Below, in pieces: positions 48,101-61,722 of a stretch of 64,000 nucleotides of DNA. This stretch comes from Jaapia argillacea MUCL 33604 (lineage: Eukaryota > Basidiomycota > Agaricomycetes > Jaapiales > Jaapiaceae), in contig KL197752.1 in the NCBI GenBank assembly GCA_000697665.1, positions 87,498 to 151,497 of the forward strand. The letters are read 5' to 3'. How positions within the stretch are numbered: the first letter of the stretch is position 1; every line of letters starts with the position of its first letter. The notes under the pieces were generated by a model. It did not search any database. It had not been told where the DNA came from and saw only the letters and a list, made by a program, of their open reading frames with translations. A program made the translations under genes and the position numbers.

Positions 48101-50071
48101 AGCGACAGTGTGGATGTATTCGCTGGAGAAGCGCACGTCTCACATCTAGAGAACCGCCTGATGACCAAATCGACGTCGCCGAGCGATATCTTCACGATGA
48201 GAGTGGACTATCTCTGTTTAGTCGCCGCGTTCACCCAGGCTGGTGGCCAGTTGAGTACGCTGGCGGCTCAGCGTGTCATGGAACTTCTCAAGCTGCTGTT
48301 GAAGGATTCCACTCGATCCCAGGATGACAGGCTCGCGGCCTTCATATCAAACTACACGAAAACATCCTTAATTCGGGAGCCAGCTGCGAGCCTCAAGGAG
48401 GTCACTTCATTTCTTCTCCAGTTTTCTCCCGTCGTCAGCGCTTATGCGAGCACCGTGGACCTGTCTGGTTTCTTCCAGTCGGTCTGCCAGCTTGCTGGAA
48501 ATTCGTTGTACTCAAACGAACCGGCCTTTGGTCGACTAGTGGTCAATAAATATTGCGCTCCGATATTGGCCGTTTGCCATCTCGCCGCATCGGAGGACTC
48601 GGCCTTTGACTTACCTTGGCGTCCTGCATTCATTGCGTTGTTGCAGCAAGCAGTCTCCCTTGTTGGAGCAGATGTCATTACCGAGCTGGAGAGCTTCGAT
48701 CCATCCTACGGTTATCTGTCAGGGGTGATTTTCCCCATGGTCATTGGGCTTAGGACCAGCGCTGAAGCAGTCGCCGAGAGCCAGTGGGCACAATCATGGC
48801 GCCGGGACGTACATTCACGGGCGTGGGTTCGTCTATTGTCGTACACTTTGTCGGCCTGCGACAAAACCAACAATCCGAAGGCAGTGACGAGATCTTCCTC
48901 TTTACAAACCTCTGATCGGCCCCGATTTCGGGGCAAGGTTAGCAAGAGTGCAGAATCGGACTCAATCCCAAGGCTAGCTCTATCGATGCAGATCCTCAAG
49001 ATCATTGTCACGAAGGCCGCTGATGACCTGTCAGCATCCCTCCCGGGTATCTGGCCCCGGATCTCGTCTGTAATCTTAACGATCCTCTGGGACGGTGACG
49101 CATCTTTTGCCCTCCAACGTTCCGCCGACCGCTCGGTGATGCCCACACCGACCCATTCACCGAGAGCGAGCGCAACTCCCGCTCCCAACTTTGATCCGTC
49201 AAGGTTATCTAGTCATTCCCCTTTCCTTGCGTCTCCGGTGCTTCCTGGAACCGACAGGTTTTCCTCGATATCATCTGACTTAGACGTACTATCTTGCCCT
49301 CCCTCGTCGGTTCCAAAGCCCCGCATTGTTGACTACCTTCTTTGGTCCTTCCTCGAGTGGGTGTGTTGCCATCGAAGCCCATTGAGCCTACAATTGCGCC
49401 TTTTTGTTCAGGAGAAGACGTCGGTGTTGGCTCAACAGTTGGGTTCTGAGCAGGAACATAGTCTGTCTCGTCCGAGAAGTCGTCGATTTTCCTCAGCTTT
49501 CGTGAAACCCCGTCGCATTGTGTCCAGCTTCCATCAATCGGCTACGCCATCGCCAGAGGCATCTCCGATGCTCACACCGACGCTGTCTTCGCCCAATATC
49601 CCTGATACTCCGCAAAGATCCAGTCTGCCCGCTACCCGTCGTCCAGGGTTTAGTCTATCGCCCAGCCCTTCAGTCGAAAACGCTCGTGACCCCTCAGGGC
49701 TACGGATTGTGCACTTGGGTCCTGTTCGCCAGTCATTCGTTGGGCGAGAAAGGTCCAGTTCACCTGGCGCTGGAGTGACAAGCGCCTCTCCAGCCTCTCA
49801 AACGACGACAGTCAAGTCCATATTGCTTGTGCGAAATACATACAGGAGGGTCCGACTTGTTCAGCATTGCATGGGATATGAAATTCTTCTTCCCTGTCCA
49901 GAGGAATGGGATGACGATCCTCAGGTCCAAAGGAGATCGTGGACGAGAGCTTTTGCGACCAACGCCATTGTTGCAGAGACGCGGGACTTGATGGATGAGT
50001 TTGCTATCGGCGAGGGCGACGACAAAGGGGATCCAGTGGCGACGAAGAGGGATTCAACGAGTTCCACATAA
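42194..50071 (+). CDS. Very large helical-repeat protein, probable UNC80 homologue
   Basis: In animals UNC80 is the scaffold subunit of the NALCN cation channel, and fungi have a related channel, Cch1. The gene has about a dozen exons, the main ones being 42,194-43,498, 43,553-43,972, 44,028-44,390, 45,938-47,355 and 47,403-50,071, with several small exons between 44,450 and 45,900. The product is about 2300-2400 residues. The N-terminal 220 residues are Ser/Pro-rich and disordered. The rest is mostly helical with HEAT-like character, including WRFQILSQEYIVDINHRRP and, near the start of the last exon, SGYTLFMPVVIKVYTESES followed by AIEYALNRFFALHDYAFIFQ. I link these to UNC80 from family memory rather than from a hard motif, so the name is tentative. 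A second Ser/Pro-rich stretch lies near the C-terminus, before LVRNTYRRVRLVQHCMGYE. Confidence 0.6.
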
Positions 50072-50228
50072 GTTCAATCGTGGCATTGGTTCTATGAAAA
50101 TCATCTAAGTAATCTACGGATATTAAACTGACGAGCGAACGAAAGCCATTGCAACACAACACATGAGGATGACAAAAACCATACTGGTACAAATGATACG
50201 ATACTGGGATGGACAGTCCTGACCACGT

Positions 50229-53200
50229 CTAATTAGAAGTCGAATGTGCGTACGATGGTGGGCCTAGAGATCCTTCAGTCTTTCATAATGCGACAATCGA
50301 GATCTTTGAACTTACCAGGGGAACGATTCGAGTTTTGAAGTGCAGATATGAGGCTCGACTTATCGTCGTCGTTCAAGTTGTCCACCAAACGGACTAATCC
50401 GTCCAGAGTCGCTTTTCGGTCCTCTTGAGCCATGGCAAGGATGCGACGTCTGAGGTGGTCACCCTTAAGTTGCGAGACAGTCTGTGACAAATCCAGCTTC
50501 TCGATGGTCTCGGCAACAGTACGATTGTCCGTCTCATCATCCACAGGGGCCAAAGTGCGCAGTAAGTCGGAACGGTATTCGAGGGTAGACTCTGGGCTAG
50601 CGTCCGCGAGAAGCTGAAGGGCGGATAAACGCGCGAGGCGAGCACGAAGCGCCCAGTAGAAGTATCTTCGAGATTCCTTCCACACGCAAGGCTTCGCACA
50701 TCCTTTGGCCTCCATCCGGCCGACTCGGCTATCATGAGAGGTCAGACGAGGTTAATTGTCCGACACAAGGAAGGTTACTCACTCGTGAAGGTCCGCGTAC
50801 AATAGCGCTATTTGCTTGTATGTGGGTTGCAAGAAGATCTCTCTCCTGGATAGCTCCTCCTTCGCGGCCGCTCGCTCCTCGGCGGTCTTGGAACTGTCAT
50901 TGCTGTCACGTTTTAATGAGGAGTAAGTACCATCGAGGCGGTCCATAAGGCTCAACATCCTTTCACGGCGGAACTTGATCTCGACCACACCCTCCGGCTC
51001 AAGAACACCAGCGCGTGAGTCGACGTCGGCGTACATCTCCATCTGGCCCTCGGCGTTGATCGCTGAATCCAACACAACCCATGCTCCGCCACGCAACTCG
51101 CCATTTGGAACGATGTAAACGAAAACCGGCTGCTTGTAGCTTGACAGACCGTCCACAATCTTTGATCCTTGTTTCAGCACTTCGTCATACATGTCCTGCT
51201 GGCCACCCGAGAAGCCTCGCCAGTTAGCAAAGATAATCAAGGGTAAACCTTCCCGATTGAAGTCGAAGATGGCCTGGGCAGTTTTGTAGGCCGAGTTGGG
51301 GTACCATACTTGTCCAGCTTCCATGATACGCTGCTCGAAAGAAGAGGGGTTGGCGGGGTCTGCTGGAACGATGCGCTCGATGGTCCTTGTTTCGACGGCG
51401 ATAACTCCCATAGGGATACCACCCAAACGAGCTCGTCCAACCACCACCGTCTGGGCCCAACCACTTAAGGTCTCCTGGAATGATCCTTTATCGAAAAAGC
51501 CGCTCAACCACTCGGAGGTAGTTTCGTCGGTCTTGCCCTCAATGAACCATCTGGGATCATATGGTCCCTTCGGCGGGGTATAACCGATTGGTCGGTCCCA
51601 GGTGTCGGGAGTCTCGAGGAGGGGCAGCGGGCCACCTTTGACCTCAGGTACATACGTCAGCCACTGGAGGATGTGTGTGGCACCCTCTAGGTCGCTGCTG
51701 GCCGTAAGATGAGAAACTCCATTCTTGAACATGATCTGAGTACCACCAAGCTGTAAGTTGGAGGTGTACACTTCTCGACCGAGGACCTTGTTGAGAGCAG
51801 GGGCGCCGGTGAGAATGATGGGTTGGCCTTCGACTTGGACCGCACGTTCTCCAAGACGAACGAGGTATGCACCAATACCAACAGAACGAGCAGTGACCAG
51901 GGTGATCGTAAAGATGTCGTCATATGCTCGAGAAGTCTCGCCAGCGATTAGGCCGGAACCCTTCAGCGACTCGACGCCGAGACCTTCCTGCAGCCCAATT
52001 ATGTCTGTGATCTTGTGACGCACTTCGCCGTCCTCTTCGACCTCAACTGTGCGAACAGCTTTTGGCGCTTTGTCCTGGAGCTTCAGGAAGTTCTCGTGGG
52101 TGAGATACAAGTAGTTCACACCCTTCTCGGGATGGTTCTTGTCGTTAAAAGCGCAGGAGAAGAGGTTGATTGCTTCTTCGGCTAAGCCGAGACGAGCTCC
52201 GGAATTGGCAGAAAGATAGATTCGAGGAAGTCCAAGGTCACGGGCGTACTGGGACGCAAGATAAAAGAATTGGTCTTCTTGAGGACCGAAGGAACCGATC
52301 CTGAAGGTGATGTCGTTGGCAATAACAACTGCTTTACGGCCTAGTGGGGACTCCGGAGTACGCATCGTGAATACCCACCCAACCATACCAAATGTATTGT
52401 TTCCCGGGGCGCGATCGACCTCCGTGAGTTGGTCGTTCTCGTCCAGTACAAGCTCCCTCGATTCCAAATACTTCTTCGGTTGAACCAAGGAGGGGTTATT
52501 CTGACGCGCTTTGGCCCATACGCTCTGCAATGCTTTCGAAAAGAGATCGGGGAAGTCGTAGACATAGGTAGTACCGATGAGATGCGCTTGATGGCGTTTC
52601 GGCTGCAGGGACTCCTTCATAGCGTAAGGCTGGTGAACGGGCTGAAGGTGCAAGGGACCTTTCTCGCCAATGGACTTCAGAATGGTCGTGCCTTTGTCGG
52701 TAGTGATCTCCTGATAACCATGATAATTGACGATGAAACCGGAGACATTCTCGATGACACAACGAATGGGAGTGACGTTGCCCTCGTTATCCTCGAGGCT
52801 GATCCGAATCTCCGAACCTGTGACATGCAAACGCCACAGCCTCTTTCCGTGTCGCTCGATGAAACCCGATATCGCCTCAAGAACATCTTCGTAGGTCACT
52901 GATAAGTTATAGACGAAGTTCATGAAGATGTGGTTGCAATCGGTGTTCCGGTATTGGGCACTGACAACCTCCAGTGCATCGAGGACACTATTGACAAGGC
53001 GGTCGGTCTCCGAAATGAGGTATTGTGCCGTCGAAATTGATCCTCGATGACGACCAGGTCGAACGAGTGCTCGAACGAAGAACCTGCTGTCCAGCTGATT
53101 CTCGCGAGCAACGGCATGGTAGATGTGGATTTGCTTGCTCTCAACGAAGACGGGGGTAAGATTGTAATGTGAGACACGACTGAGTTCCAGCTGGAAGGCG

Positions 53201-56200
53201 AGGGCAGGCTCAATATTTCTGATCGCTTGCTCTTCGCCCCACGAACCACCCATGTCACGGAGGGTAAAATAGACCGGATATTGCCCTTGACGACAAACGA
53301 GAACTGTAACGCGGCGGACGCCGCGTTGAGCCAGAATGCCTCGCTTGCTGTTAACGAGGGTCTGAATCTTCTGGGACCAGGAGTCGTCAGTCATGTCATC
53401 TGCCAAGTTGAAGATTCGAAGGGCCAAATTCAGGACGTTAGGGGGCTGCGTGGTGCCATGACGCTGAGCGAAGTCACGAGCGTCGAAGACTGGCAAGAGA
53501 GCCGCAACGTCGTCGAAACCGTGGGACAGGGAGTCGATATTATCGAAGGACGCGAGAGCTCCAGTTCGTATAGCTTCCGATTGGTGGCGGTTGATCATGT
53601 AAGTTAAGTCACTGACGGAACCCTGTCGATGAGCGTCCAGCCTGCAAGTAAGTTCTGTGTTAGCGTGGTAAGATACCAAGATGGTGGATCACTTACCCAT
53701 TCGCGATACTGGGAGTGGAGGGAGGCGAGTGGGATTTCCCGAGAGTGAAACGCCAAGTCACCACTGTTGGTTCACCGTCACCCATATTGTCTCCTTCCTC
53801 ATAGTCAATGGAAAGAAGCGTATAGGCGCGATAAGCACGGCGGATGTAGACCTCGAACGCAGCTATACAATTGATTAGACGGAAGGAACTCTGATAACAA
53901 GGTGGACCATACCTAGAACAACCCATGGTTCTGGATGATTAAAGAAGGTCGGCAAGACATCGTAGACAGTATATTTGGAGTCGCTGAGCTCTCTCAAGAC
54001 CTCCGCATTGGGGTGCCTGGAAGGGTGTTAGTGGAGGTTGTAAAGAAGCAATGGATATACATACTTGAAACTCGAGCGCTGCTCGCCATAGTACTGATTG
54101 GAGACTGCAGCCCTCAGGATGGTCTCCATCTGACCCTTGCGCTCGTCGTATGACGGCAGTTGGCAATAAATGAGAACTTCCCTCGCCTTGAGGGCGACCG
54201 CAGTTGACGACCTGAGGCAAGACGACTTCAGCCTACAAATCACTCAAAAGAGGGTGGGAGTCAGCGTACCTGGCCTCAAGAGCGGTCAGTGACTGGAGGA
54301 CTTTGTTCAAGGCGCTGTCGGCGTCCGACACAGGTAGACCACAACTCTTTATGTAATCCAGGATGGCCAGAACCAACTTGGCCTTACTCTGAGCCTTGAT
54401 GTGGCTGAGAACAAGCCCCACCACCTTATCCAACTCGTCCTTGTGCTGCTCCCTCAATAGCAACACTCGGGCCTCAAAACTCCCTCCGAATAACTTTTCG
54501 GTTTCCTCATATCGGGCCAGCAAGCTCGCCATTGTATTCGTCTCGTGGGTTTTCAAACCACCAGAGTAGCGCTCGACGACATCGAAGATAGGTGCCAATT
54601 GGGATCTGACCAAAGAACGATCTTGGGGACGTATATTGTCCTGCAAGTAATGATCGAGTAACCGTTTGATTCGACTCGCAGGGAACTCGCTGGCATCACT
54701 TTTGGATTTAGCAGCCTCGAGGGCGTGGCGAATACCTTCCTCTAATTTGGGCGGCATACGGCCAGCGAGACTGGACAGGATAGCAGTGATCTCGCTGAAT
54801 GGGAGTAGAGGGTTCTGGAGGACGTCGATAAGTTCCTTGAGAGTACGTGCCATGATCGAGGAGTTGTCGTATCCGTCCAGGATATCGTTCAAGATGCCAA
54901 CACATCGAACGAGTTCTTGATGAGGCTTGCTACCGACGACATTGGGCATGCCCATATCGGGGAGGAGGCCTTCGAAGGGCTTCGCATGCTTGACCCGACC
55001 GGGATCATCGAGTGTGAGGATACCGAGGATATCGCCGGGTTCAAGACTGACACCAGGTTGCTTGACAAACTGCACGACACCATCTTCTGACGCAACCAAT
55101 GGCATGTACATTTTCATCACCTAACGGTAGCGACGCGTCAGCAAAGGTTCGAGGGAGACGCCGACATTACATACCTCGATCTCAGCGTACGGCTCCCCGG
55201 CATTAATATGGTCACCGCTGTCGACCAAGAACCGAACCAGCTTTCCAGGACTGGGACTCCTCAACTGAGTTGGATCATTCTCCTGCTCGATCAGGCACGT
55301 CTTGGCGTCCACCATCAACCTGAGAGCCCCAACTTCCTCCCTCCAATACACAGAGTGACTTTTCCCGTCCAAAAGTACCAACAGACCTCCGTCAGCCAAT
55401 GGACGGGCCCCAACCATATTTCGCCCACCATTCAGATACAACGTCCAGGTGGTAAGGGAAGATCGAGCACAAGTGAAGGAATAGCGCGTGTTGTCGTAGA
55501 TGAAGTCGATGGTGAAGACAGTCTTCAAAGTGTCACGAGACGGAACTTGACCCTTGTCCAAGATTCTTTTGTACTCGTTCCAGCACGCTTCCGAGGCGAT
55601 GTGCGCTTTAGTGACTGCTCCGCAGATAACAGCCAACGTAGCGTCGGGGCGCTCCGCAGTGAGCTTGTTGCTGATCAGTGAGTCCAGCCAACCAGTGGTG
55701 ATGGTGTTCTCCTCGAATGCCTGGGTCTCAAGGAGCTTGATGAGGTATTCGACGGTCGTCCTGAAATCGCCTCGAATGCTCAACTCCTTCAACGCCACAA
55801 CCATGTTCTTCCTACTCTCGGAGCGATCCTCACCATACGCAAAGATATGTCCGAACTGGGAATCGGCGAACTCATGCAGGCCGCCAGCGCTGTTGACTGA
55901 AAAGTAACCCCACACGTTGGTACTTGAGCGGAAGTTGAGTTCTTGCAGAGATCCAGACGAGGGCTTGAAGCCTGCGTCGGGGTTCTCGGCAGTGATGCGA
56001 ACAGCAACGACATGACCCTTGGGACGAGGCCTGCGCTGATGTTGGAGGGACTCCGGGTTGGTCATCTCGAAGTCAATCTCGGAAGTGCCATTAGGAGCGA
56101 CACCATAGAGCTGTCGGATACCGCGGATGCGATGAAGAGGAATACCCATGGCCACCAGGAGCTGCGCAGCCGGCAGATTGACTCCTGAAACCATCTCAGT

Positions 56201-57590
56201 GGTAGGATGCTCCACTTGAAGACGTGGGTTTAGCTCGAGGAAATAGAAGACATCTTCTGCGTGGCTGTAGAGATCTAACAAGGAAATAATGCATGAGATC
56301 AAAATATGTAGAGTGCATACACACGACCCACATTCTACAGTCCCCGCACTGACATAACCAACGAGCTTTGCAAGTCGAACAGCTGCTCGTTCCATCTCCC
56401 CGAAGGTGTCGGGCTTTGCAATGGTGACCGGCGCTTCTTCGATGATCTTCTGGTGACGACGCTGGACGGAACAATCCCGTCCAAATAGAGAGATCGCGTT
56501 GCCGTACTGATCAGCAAGTAGTTGGACTTCGAGATGGCGAGCCTGCCCAGCAAGCTTCATGATGAATATGGGAGATCCTGCAGACGTTTTGTCAGATAAA
56601 ACCGAAGACGAAAGGTACGGAATGAATGCAAACCCACCTGGAATCTCTCCAGCAACTGCATGATAGGCATTCTTGAAGGCATCCGCCTTTTCGACCTTTC
56701 GAATACCCTTTCCTCCACCACCCTCACTAGCCTTGATCATCACAGGCCAACCAATCAGCTCTGCCTTCTCTAAACCTTCCTCCACCGTCGAGACACACGC
56801 GCTCATATACGCTTTGTCAGGTACGGTGACGTATCCCTGCTCAGAAAGCACCGTGTCCGAGATTCCTGTTCCCGACCAAGGCATGGTCGGTACTTTGGCG
56901 TGCTGAGCGACGATAGTACTCGAAATCTTGTCTCCCAAACTCCTCATCGCGCTGCCAGGTGGACCAATGAAGACAATCTTGTTCTTGCTTGCCGCCAAAC
57001 TCTCCGGCAGGCGAGGGTTCTCGGAAGCGTGACCCCATCCAGCCCAAACGGCGTGGACACCAGATCGTTCGGCAATATCGACGATCAAGTCAACGTTAGC
57101 GTAGTTGTTGTTATTGGAACCTCCGGGCACTTCGACATAGCGATCTGCCATGCGAATATATTCTGCGTTGACTTTGAGATCTTCAGGAGTCGCCATCACC
57201 GTGAATTCGACGGCTCGCTCGGTTCCAAAAGTCTCGTAACTCCATTGTCGGATGGATCGAATTTCTTTCACGGCAGCGATACCTGTGAAGTCAAGATGAA
57301 CGAAAACACATTGTACGTAGATCGAATGAACGAACCATTGTTGGCAATTAAAACCTGTCGAAGGACCGACCTCAGCTCAATAATCGAATACGCAAATGAT
57401 CGATGATCTTACCTTCGTGATAACGGTATGCCCACCCTGCTCTTTAACAAAATCATAAAATTGACCATGGGGGGCTTTGTCTAATGAATTTCCGCCTGGG
57501 AGTTCCAAAACGGTAAGCACAATTCCCCACACCGAACTTCCCAAACGCACCGATGAATTGGGTAACTTTGGAGTGGTCGTAGGTCGTCAT
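50229..57590 (-). CDS. ACC1: Acetyl-CoA carboxylase, multifunctional eukaryotic type
   Basis: It carboxylates acetyl-CoA to malonyl-CoA, the first step of fatty acid synthesis. The ATG at 57,590 begins [15 protein letters not shown], with an intron inside the last Gly codon. Further short exons read [20 protein letters not shown] and [20 protein letters not shown]. The biotin carboxylase domain has [13 protein letters not shown] and [12 protein letters not shown]. The biotin-carrier site is EVMKMYMPL; an intron falls just before its Val-Met. The central region runs about 55,100-52,900. The carboxyltransferase part includes [31 protein letters not shown] and [12 protein letters not shown], and then [17 protein letters not shown]. 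The end is either a stop at 50,275 or, if a consensus GTAAGT donor at about 50,310 is used, a stop at 50,229 after a short last exon. Length about 2230 residues, as usual. Confidence 0.97.
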
Positions 57591-58319
57591 GGCTTCCGAC
57601 GTCCACTACGCTGGGAAACAAGTGTGAGGAGAAGATGGAGGGGAAAGGCAAGTTGTGAATGGCCACAATGGGGCCGTAAAATATGCTGGCGGAGGAGGGC
57701 TGGGGTGCAACTCCGTCCCCAAAATCTTGCGATTACGTCAGCTAAAGCACTCGACGTCAAGGCGAACAGTGGATGCCGATATTCAGGATGCTATAGATAT
57801 CCAGTGACCAGAAACGTTGACGCTGAGTTGGTCGTATATGCACGCGGTATGAGCTGGCAGAAGGCAGATGAAGTGGATAATCTGATGCAGAGCCCCCGAG
57901 GCGGAGTCGGTTTATAAAGTGGATGGAGGCGACAAGTTCCGCTCTCGGAGTCTCTGAACAAAATTGAGGCCGATTGCTAACAAGTTCCTCTTATCATTCC
58001 TCGCTACATCGATGGGTGAGCTCCACTGCATGCACGAATGTCCTCCTGGAGTCCGCGACAAATCCTCCACCCATCCACGTCGCTCACAACGCGGTGGTCA
58101 CGAGTGACAGACGCGTATTGGTTGTCACAGACGCGACGCCGCTACCAAAGTCCCCGACACAAGTTCGCCATTCAGGATGCTTTCGAAGGGACAGATAAGC
58201 AAAAGTATACCAAGATGACGTGTGATCAAACGTCCGGCACGACTATCCGAGAGCGGCGATAGAGCTACCTCAACATTCCCGTACCCCAACGAATGATTAA
58301 TGATCGTCCAGCATGCAGT
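57591..58319. other. ACC1 upstream region
   Basis: No gene is supported between the ACC1 start and the carboxypeptidase stop. A plus-strand frame of 146 codons (57,477-57,917) overlaps the first ACC1 exon and lacks recognisable features. The near-duplicate phrases gtgacagacgcg and gtcacagacgcg occur about 27 bases apart near 58,105-58,136. The region is likely the ACC1 promoter. Confidence 0.4.
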
Positions 58320-60834
58320 TCAATCCACCAGGTCCGTCTCGTCAGCATTCAAGATCAGTCTGCTATAGAACCTGATCATCTCTAAAAATCCCTCTCCTCG
58401 TTTCGCTGGAGCAAAAGTCGTCATATAGCCATCTATGGGAAATGATCCTGCCGCTTACCTTCGTTGATGGTGTGAGCTCCGTTGTAACAGTCCCGAGGAT
58501 CTTGGTGACCATATCGATAGATATGCTTGGTGAGGTTCCAATAATGTCGAGTATCTGTTACAAGTCAGTCGATGAACCGACTGAACTTCACAGCGAGACG
58601 CCAACGTACCGGTATTCCCTGACAAGTAAGTTAAATGACCGAAAATCAGTGATCGCAGCATAAAAGGTCTTCGTTCCAATCTCACCAAGTGACAGCCCTG
58701 GGGAGACTACAACAGGATTCTTGAAATCATGTCTCGGTGACGTAGCGAAAGTCGCCAAAATGGTACCAGACATCAGCTCGTAAGCACCTCCGTTCATCGG
58801 TGTCACAGGAGCAGGCTGCAAGGCTGTCCCGAAAGCATCAGAGAGACGAATGTGGCCAGCAGGAGATGCTTCCACGTCTCCTTGCCCGAATGGATCGCAA
58901 GTCAAGTTGAATTTAGCTGCCTCAGGTGCGATCACACCCGAGAAATGGGCTTTTAGTTCCTCCACGGAACTACGTGAAGGCATCAGGGCGAGTATCCACG
59001 GACGGTCGACGAACCACGAACCTATAATCAGCAATTCGGTGATTTACGACAACAGAGGCGTGCTCAGGCAGAGCATTCGTCTTCACCCCACCCTTGATAA
59101 CATCCGCAGCTTGGGTAGTACCTGCCAAAGCTCCGAAACGTCTACCCTCCTTCACAGCAAGCACGGCCTCGAGCTGTTTCAGAGCCCAATCTTTCGTCCT
59201 CGACTCTTTGATGAGGGCTCTAATGTCAGTTGGAAGTGAGGAGTCATGCTCTGCATAGCATTGTAGTTGTTTGTAATACGTTGAGGTGCGGTTGAGGCGA
59301 GGGACGGTTGGGTTTGCTTCTAAGGAGGTGATGAGGGAGGCGAGAATCCCGATGCTCTATGCGGGGATAAATTCGGGTACTTTCGGTGCGAATATGTGAA
59401 AGCTCACCGTATGAGGAGGTGGGATACTAGAGTGTCCTCCGGATGTGAGAACTTCCACCAGCACGTCCATCTTCCCTTTTTCAGCAATGGCAGGGGAAGA
59501 GAATATGGTACCGTTTTGATCTTTGTACTCGCCTACAACATATTCAGCCGTTACATCCAATCAATCGCTAAGTCTGACGTTGGACTCACCACCCTCGTCA
59601 ACCAGAAGAGAGAATGCATTTGAGCCATATGTCGAAAGGAGGTAATCACGGATAGCAGTTGCTCCCTAGTGTGTCATTCGATGGGTACCCTACCAGCCTT
59701 TGACCCGCGACGGGAGGTGAAACCCACCGATACGCCCCCTCGTTCTTCGTCGATGCCATAGGCCAGTACAATCGATCGGCTTGGCTTAAAACCTTGCTCA
59801 AGAAGGGTCTCTGCAGCAATTCTTCCAGCACTTCGATTAGACGTCAACACGGCAAATGACAACAAGTTGTCTCACAATGTGCCGATTAAGCCAGACTTGT
59901 CGTCACAACTGCCTCGGCCCCAGATCCATTCACCTTATACCAGATATCAGGGGCCGTAGATTAAGAGATCACTGGTGGCGCACCGTCGTAATACCCGGAG
60001 AACGGTGGATGAACCCACTTCTCAATCGTGAGAGGCTCGACTGGAACGACATCTGAAGATATTCGTCGCACCATTACATGGGTCAGTGTTAACGGTGACA
60101 CATGCAGTGGATGAACTTTCCTTGGTGAGCAGTTAGGAGAATTGGTTTCAGAGCCTCATTAGTTCCTTTCCATTGATACACAAGGGCGTAAGTGTTGACC
60201 TTCTCCAGGGACAGAGTCGAATGGCTAGTAAATCAATGTCAGAAAGTTGCACACAAAGTCATTTCGACAGAAGTACACCAAAGGGAATCTAGCTTCCAAA
60301 TATTCATGAAGTTGGCCCAATACTTCCCACCTGGGATCTTCGCCAGGAGGCTTGTAATCGTCATATGTTTGCGTGCTGGATGTAAATCCTCTGATCATGA
60401 GTGACCAAATCGAGGGAACAACGATCGGGCGTACGGAATTCTAACGGCACCTCCAAGAGACTCATACGCTGTCAACTTGAAATCTGGAGACGCAAACAAG
60501 GCTTCGAGATTGTCCAAGAGCTTGGAATGTTTATTGGGAGAGATTGGGGTGTATTGCTCGCAGGTGAAATCATCGACTTGGGGGTTCGCTTGTGACATCC
60601 CGAAACCGACATATCCCCTCAAATAAGGGGAGGAGAAAATAGCGTACAGAGGCAGGCCAAGAGTACAAATAGCCAACTTGTACAGTCTTCCCCTCGCAGG
60701 CTTCGAAGTTGCGTGAGGCTTCAAAGTGACGCCAAGACCCTCTGGGTCCAGCTTTAGACACCGAAACAAATTATTGAGCTATTTGCACAGATTTCATGAC
60801 AAACTATACATACAGATTCATTCTTGCCCCCCAT
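58320..60834 (-). CDS. Carboxypeptidase S-like M20 metallopeptidase, with one odd intron
   Basis: A Gly-X carboxypeptidase (yeast Cps1 type) that acts in the vacuole. The start was placed at an ATG at 60,834 on a 21-base exon (MGGKNES), spliced to LDPEGLGVTL. A signal-anchor helix (LYKLAICTLGLPLYAIF) follows near residue 35. Metal-site motifs are TAHQ-DVVPV, GRGSCDDKSGLIG and the catalytic DEERGG. The C-terminus reads DCYNGAHTINE, then KRGEGFLEMIRFYSRLI, ending at 58,320. The intron that splits the Asp of HQDVVPV (60,120-60,053, 68 bases) begins GAAAGT instead of GTAAGT. All other junctions checked are GT...AG. The gene may therefore be mis-spliced, use a GA-AG intron, or contain a base error. 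Several internal exon limits are approximate. Confidence 0.85.
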
Positions 60835-61722
60835 TACTATCTGTGTGGTGGGAGCGAGGGTGGGTGAGCAAGAGAGCGTGTGATCGAGATCTCCCCAGAT
60901 TGCCTTTTTGAACTCCGCGACAAGAAAGGATTGAACGAAGTGGCGTTGCGAACTTGACTGAAAAGTTGAATGCTATCGAGCGAAGTAACTCTGGTCAACC
61001 GCCCCATTACACACCCTTTGTCCTTCGAGTGCCGCTAATCAATCCAAGTCACGAAACACTTCAATGCATCACCTCTCTGAAGATACATACCAGTCCCCGC
61101 TTGGTTGTCACCACCAATAATTGCGATTCTAGTGGTTACGGTACACCCATGTAGCAGATCAACGGGCACCTCTTATTATTTCTACAGCACGAGGCGAAGG
61201 TCTATGCTCCCGCCGCTAATGGATTTTCACAGAGCCCAACGCTTCACCTAATTATCTGGTGGCTGGGTTTATTCAACCATTCCAACAATCACATAATCGG
61301 TGGCCCCCAATGTACCACAAGAGGCAGGCCGGATAACTAGGCAAGTTATCGAGGCTCAGTGGCCATCTACACAGCAGGTAGTCTGACTGGGCGTTGAAGG
61401 AAATCGGCTGAGACATGGGTTCCCTATGAATGAGTCTCCCGACATCGTCTTCGAGATCGCAGTCACTTCGTCGAATCCCGATGAGCACCTTCGTTCTCTT
61501 TGCGCGAGATACATTATTCCGTTCGTGGTCGAGGAAACGATGCCCAATGGGGCAGAGGGCCGACAATATGATTCCGTTGAGGGATGGGGTGAGGGAAGAT
61601 TAATACACAGATCAGATTGCTGAAGGAACTACAAACAGGTTGTACGATGTTATAACACATGTTGCCAATGAAGAGATGGGGACGACCGAGATAAACCTGA
61701 AGCCAGGTGAGCAATCATTCGC
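60835..61722. other. Intergenic region without a supported gene
   Basis: This lies between the start of the carboxypeptidase gene and the stop of MMS2. Open frames are short and unremarkable. It probably holds the carboxypeptidase promoter and the MMS2 3' UTR. Confidence 0.4.

Noticed and set aside
60735-60769. Start of the carboxypeptidase S gene at 60,769
   Set aside because: The codon there is TTG. An ATG at 60,834 on a 21-base exon joins in frame through a consensus GTATGT...AG intron.
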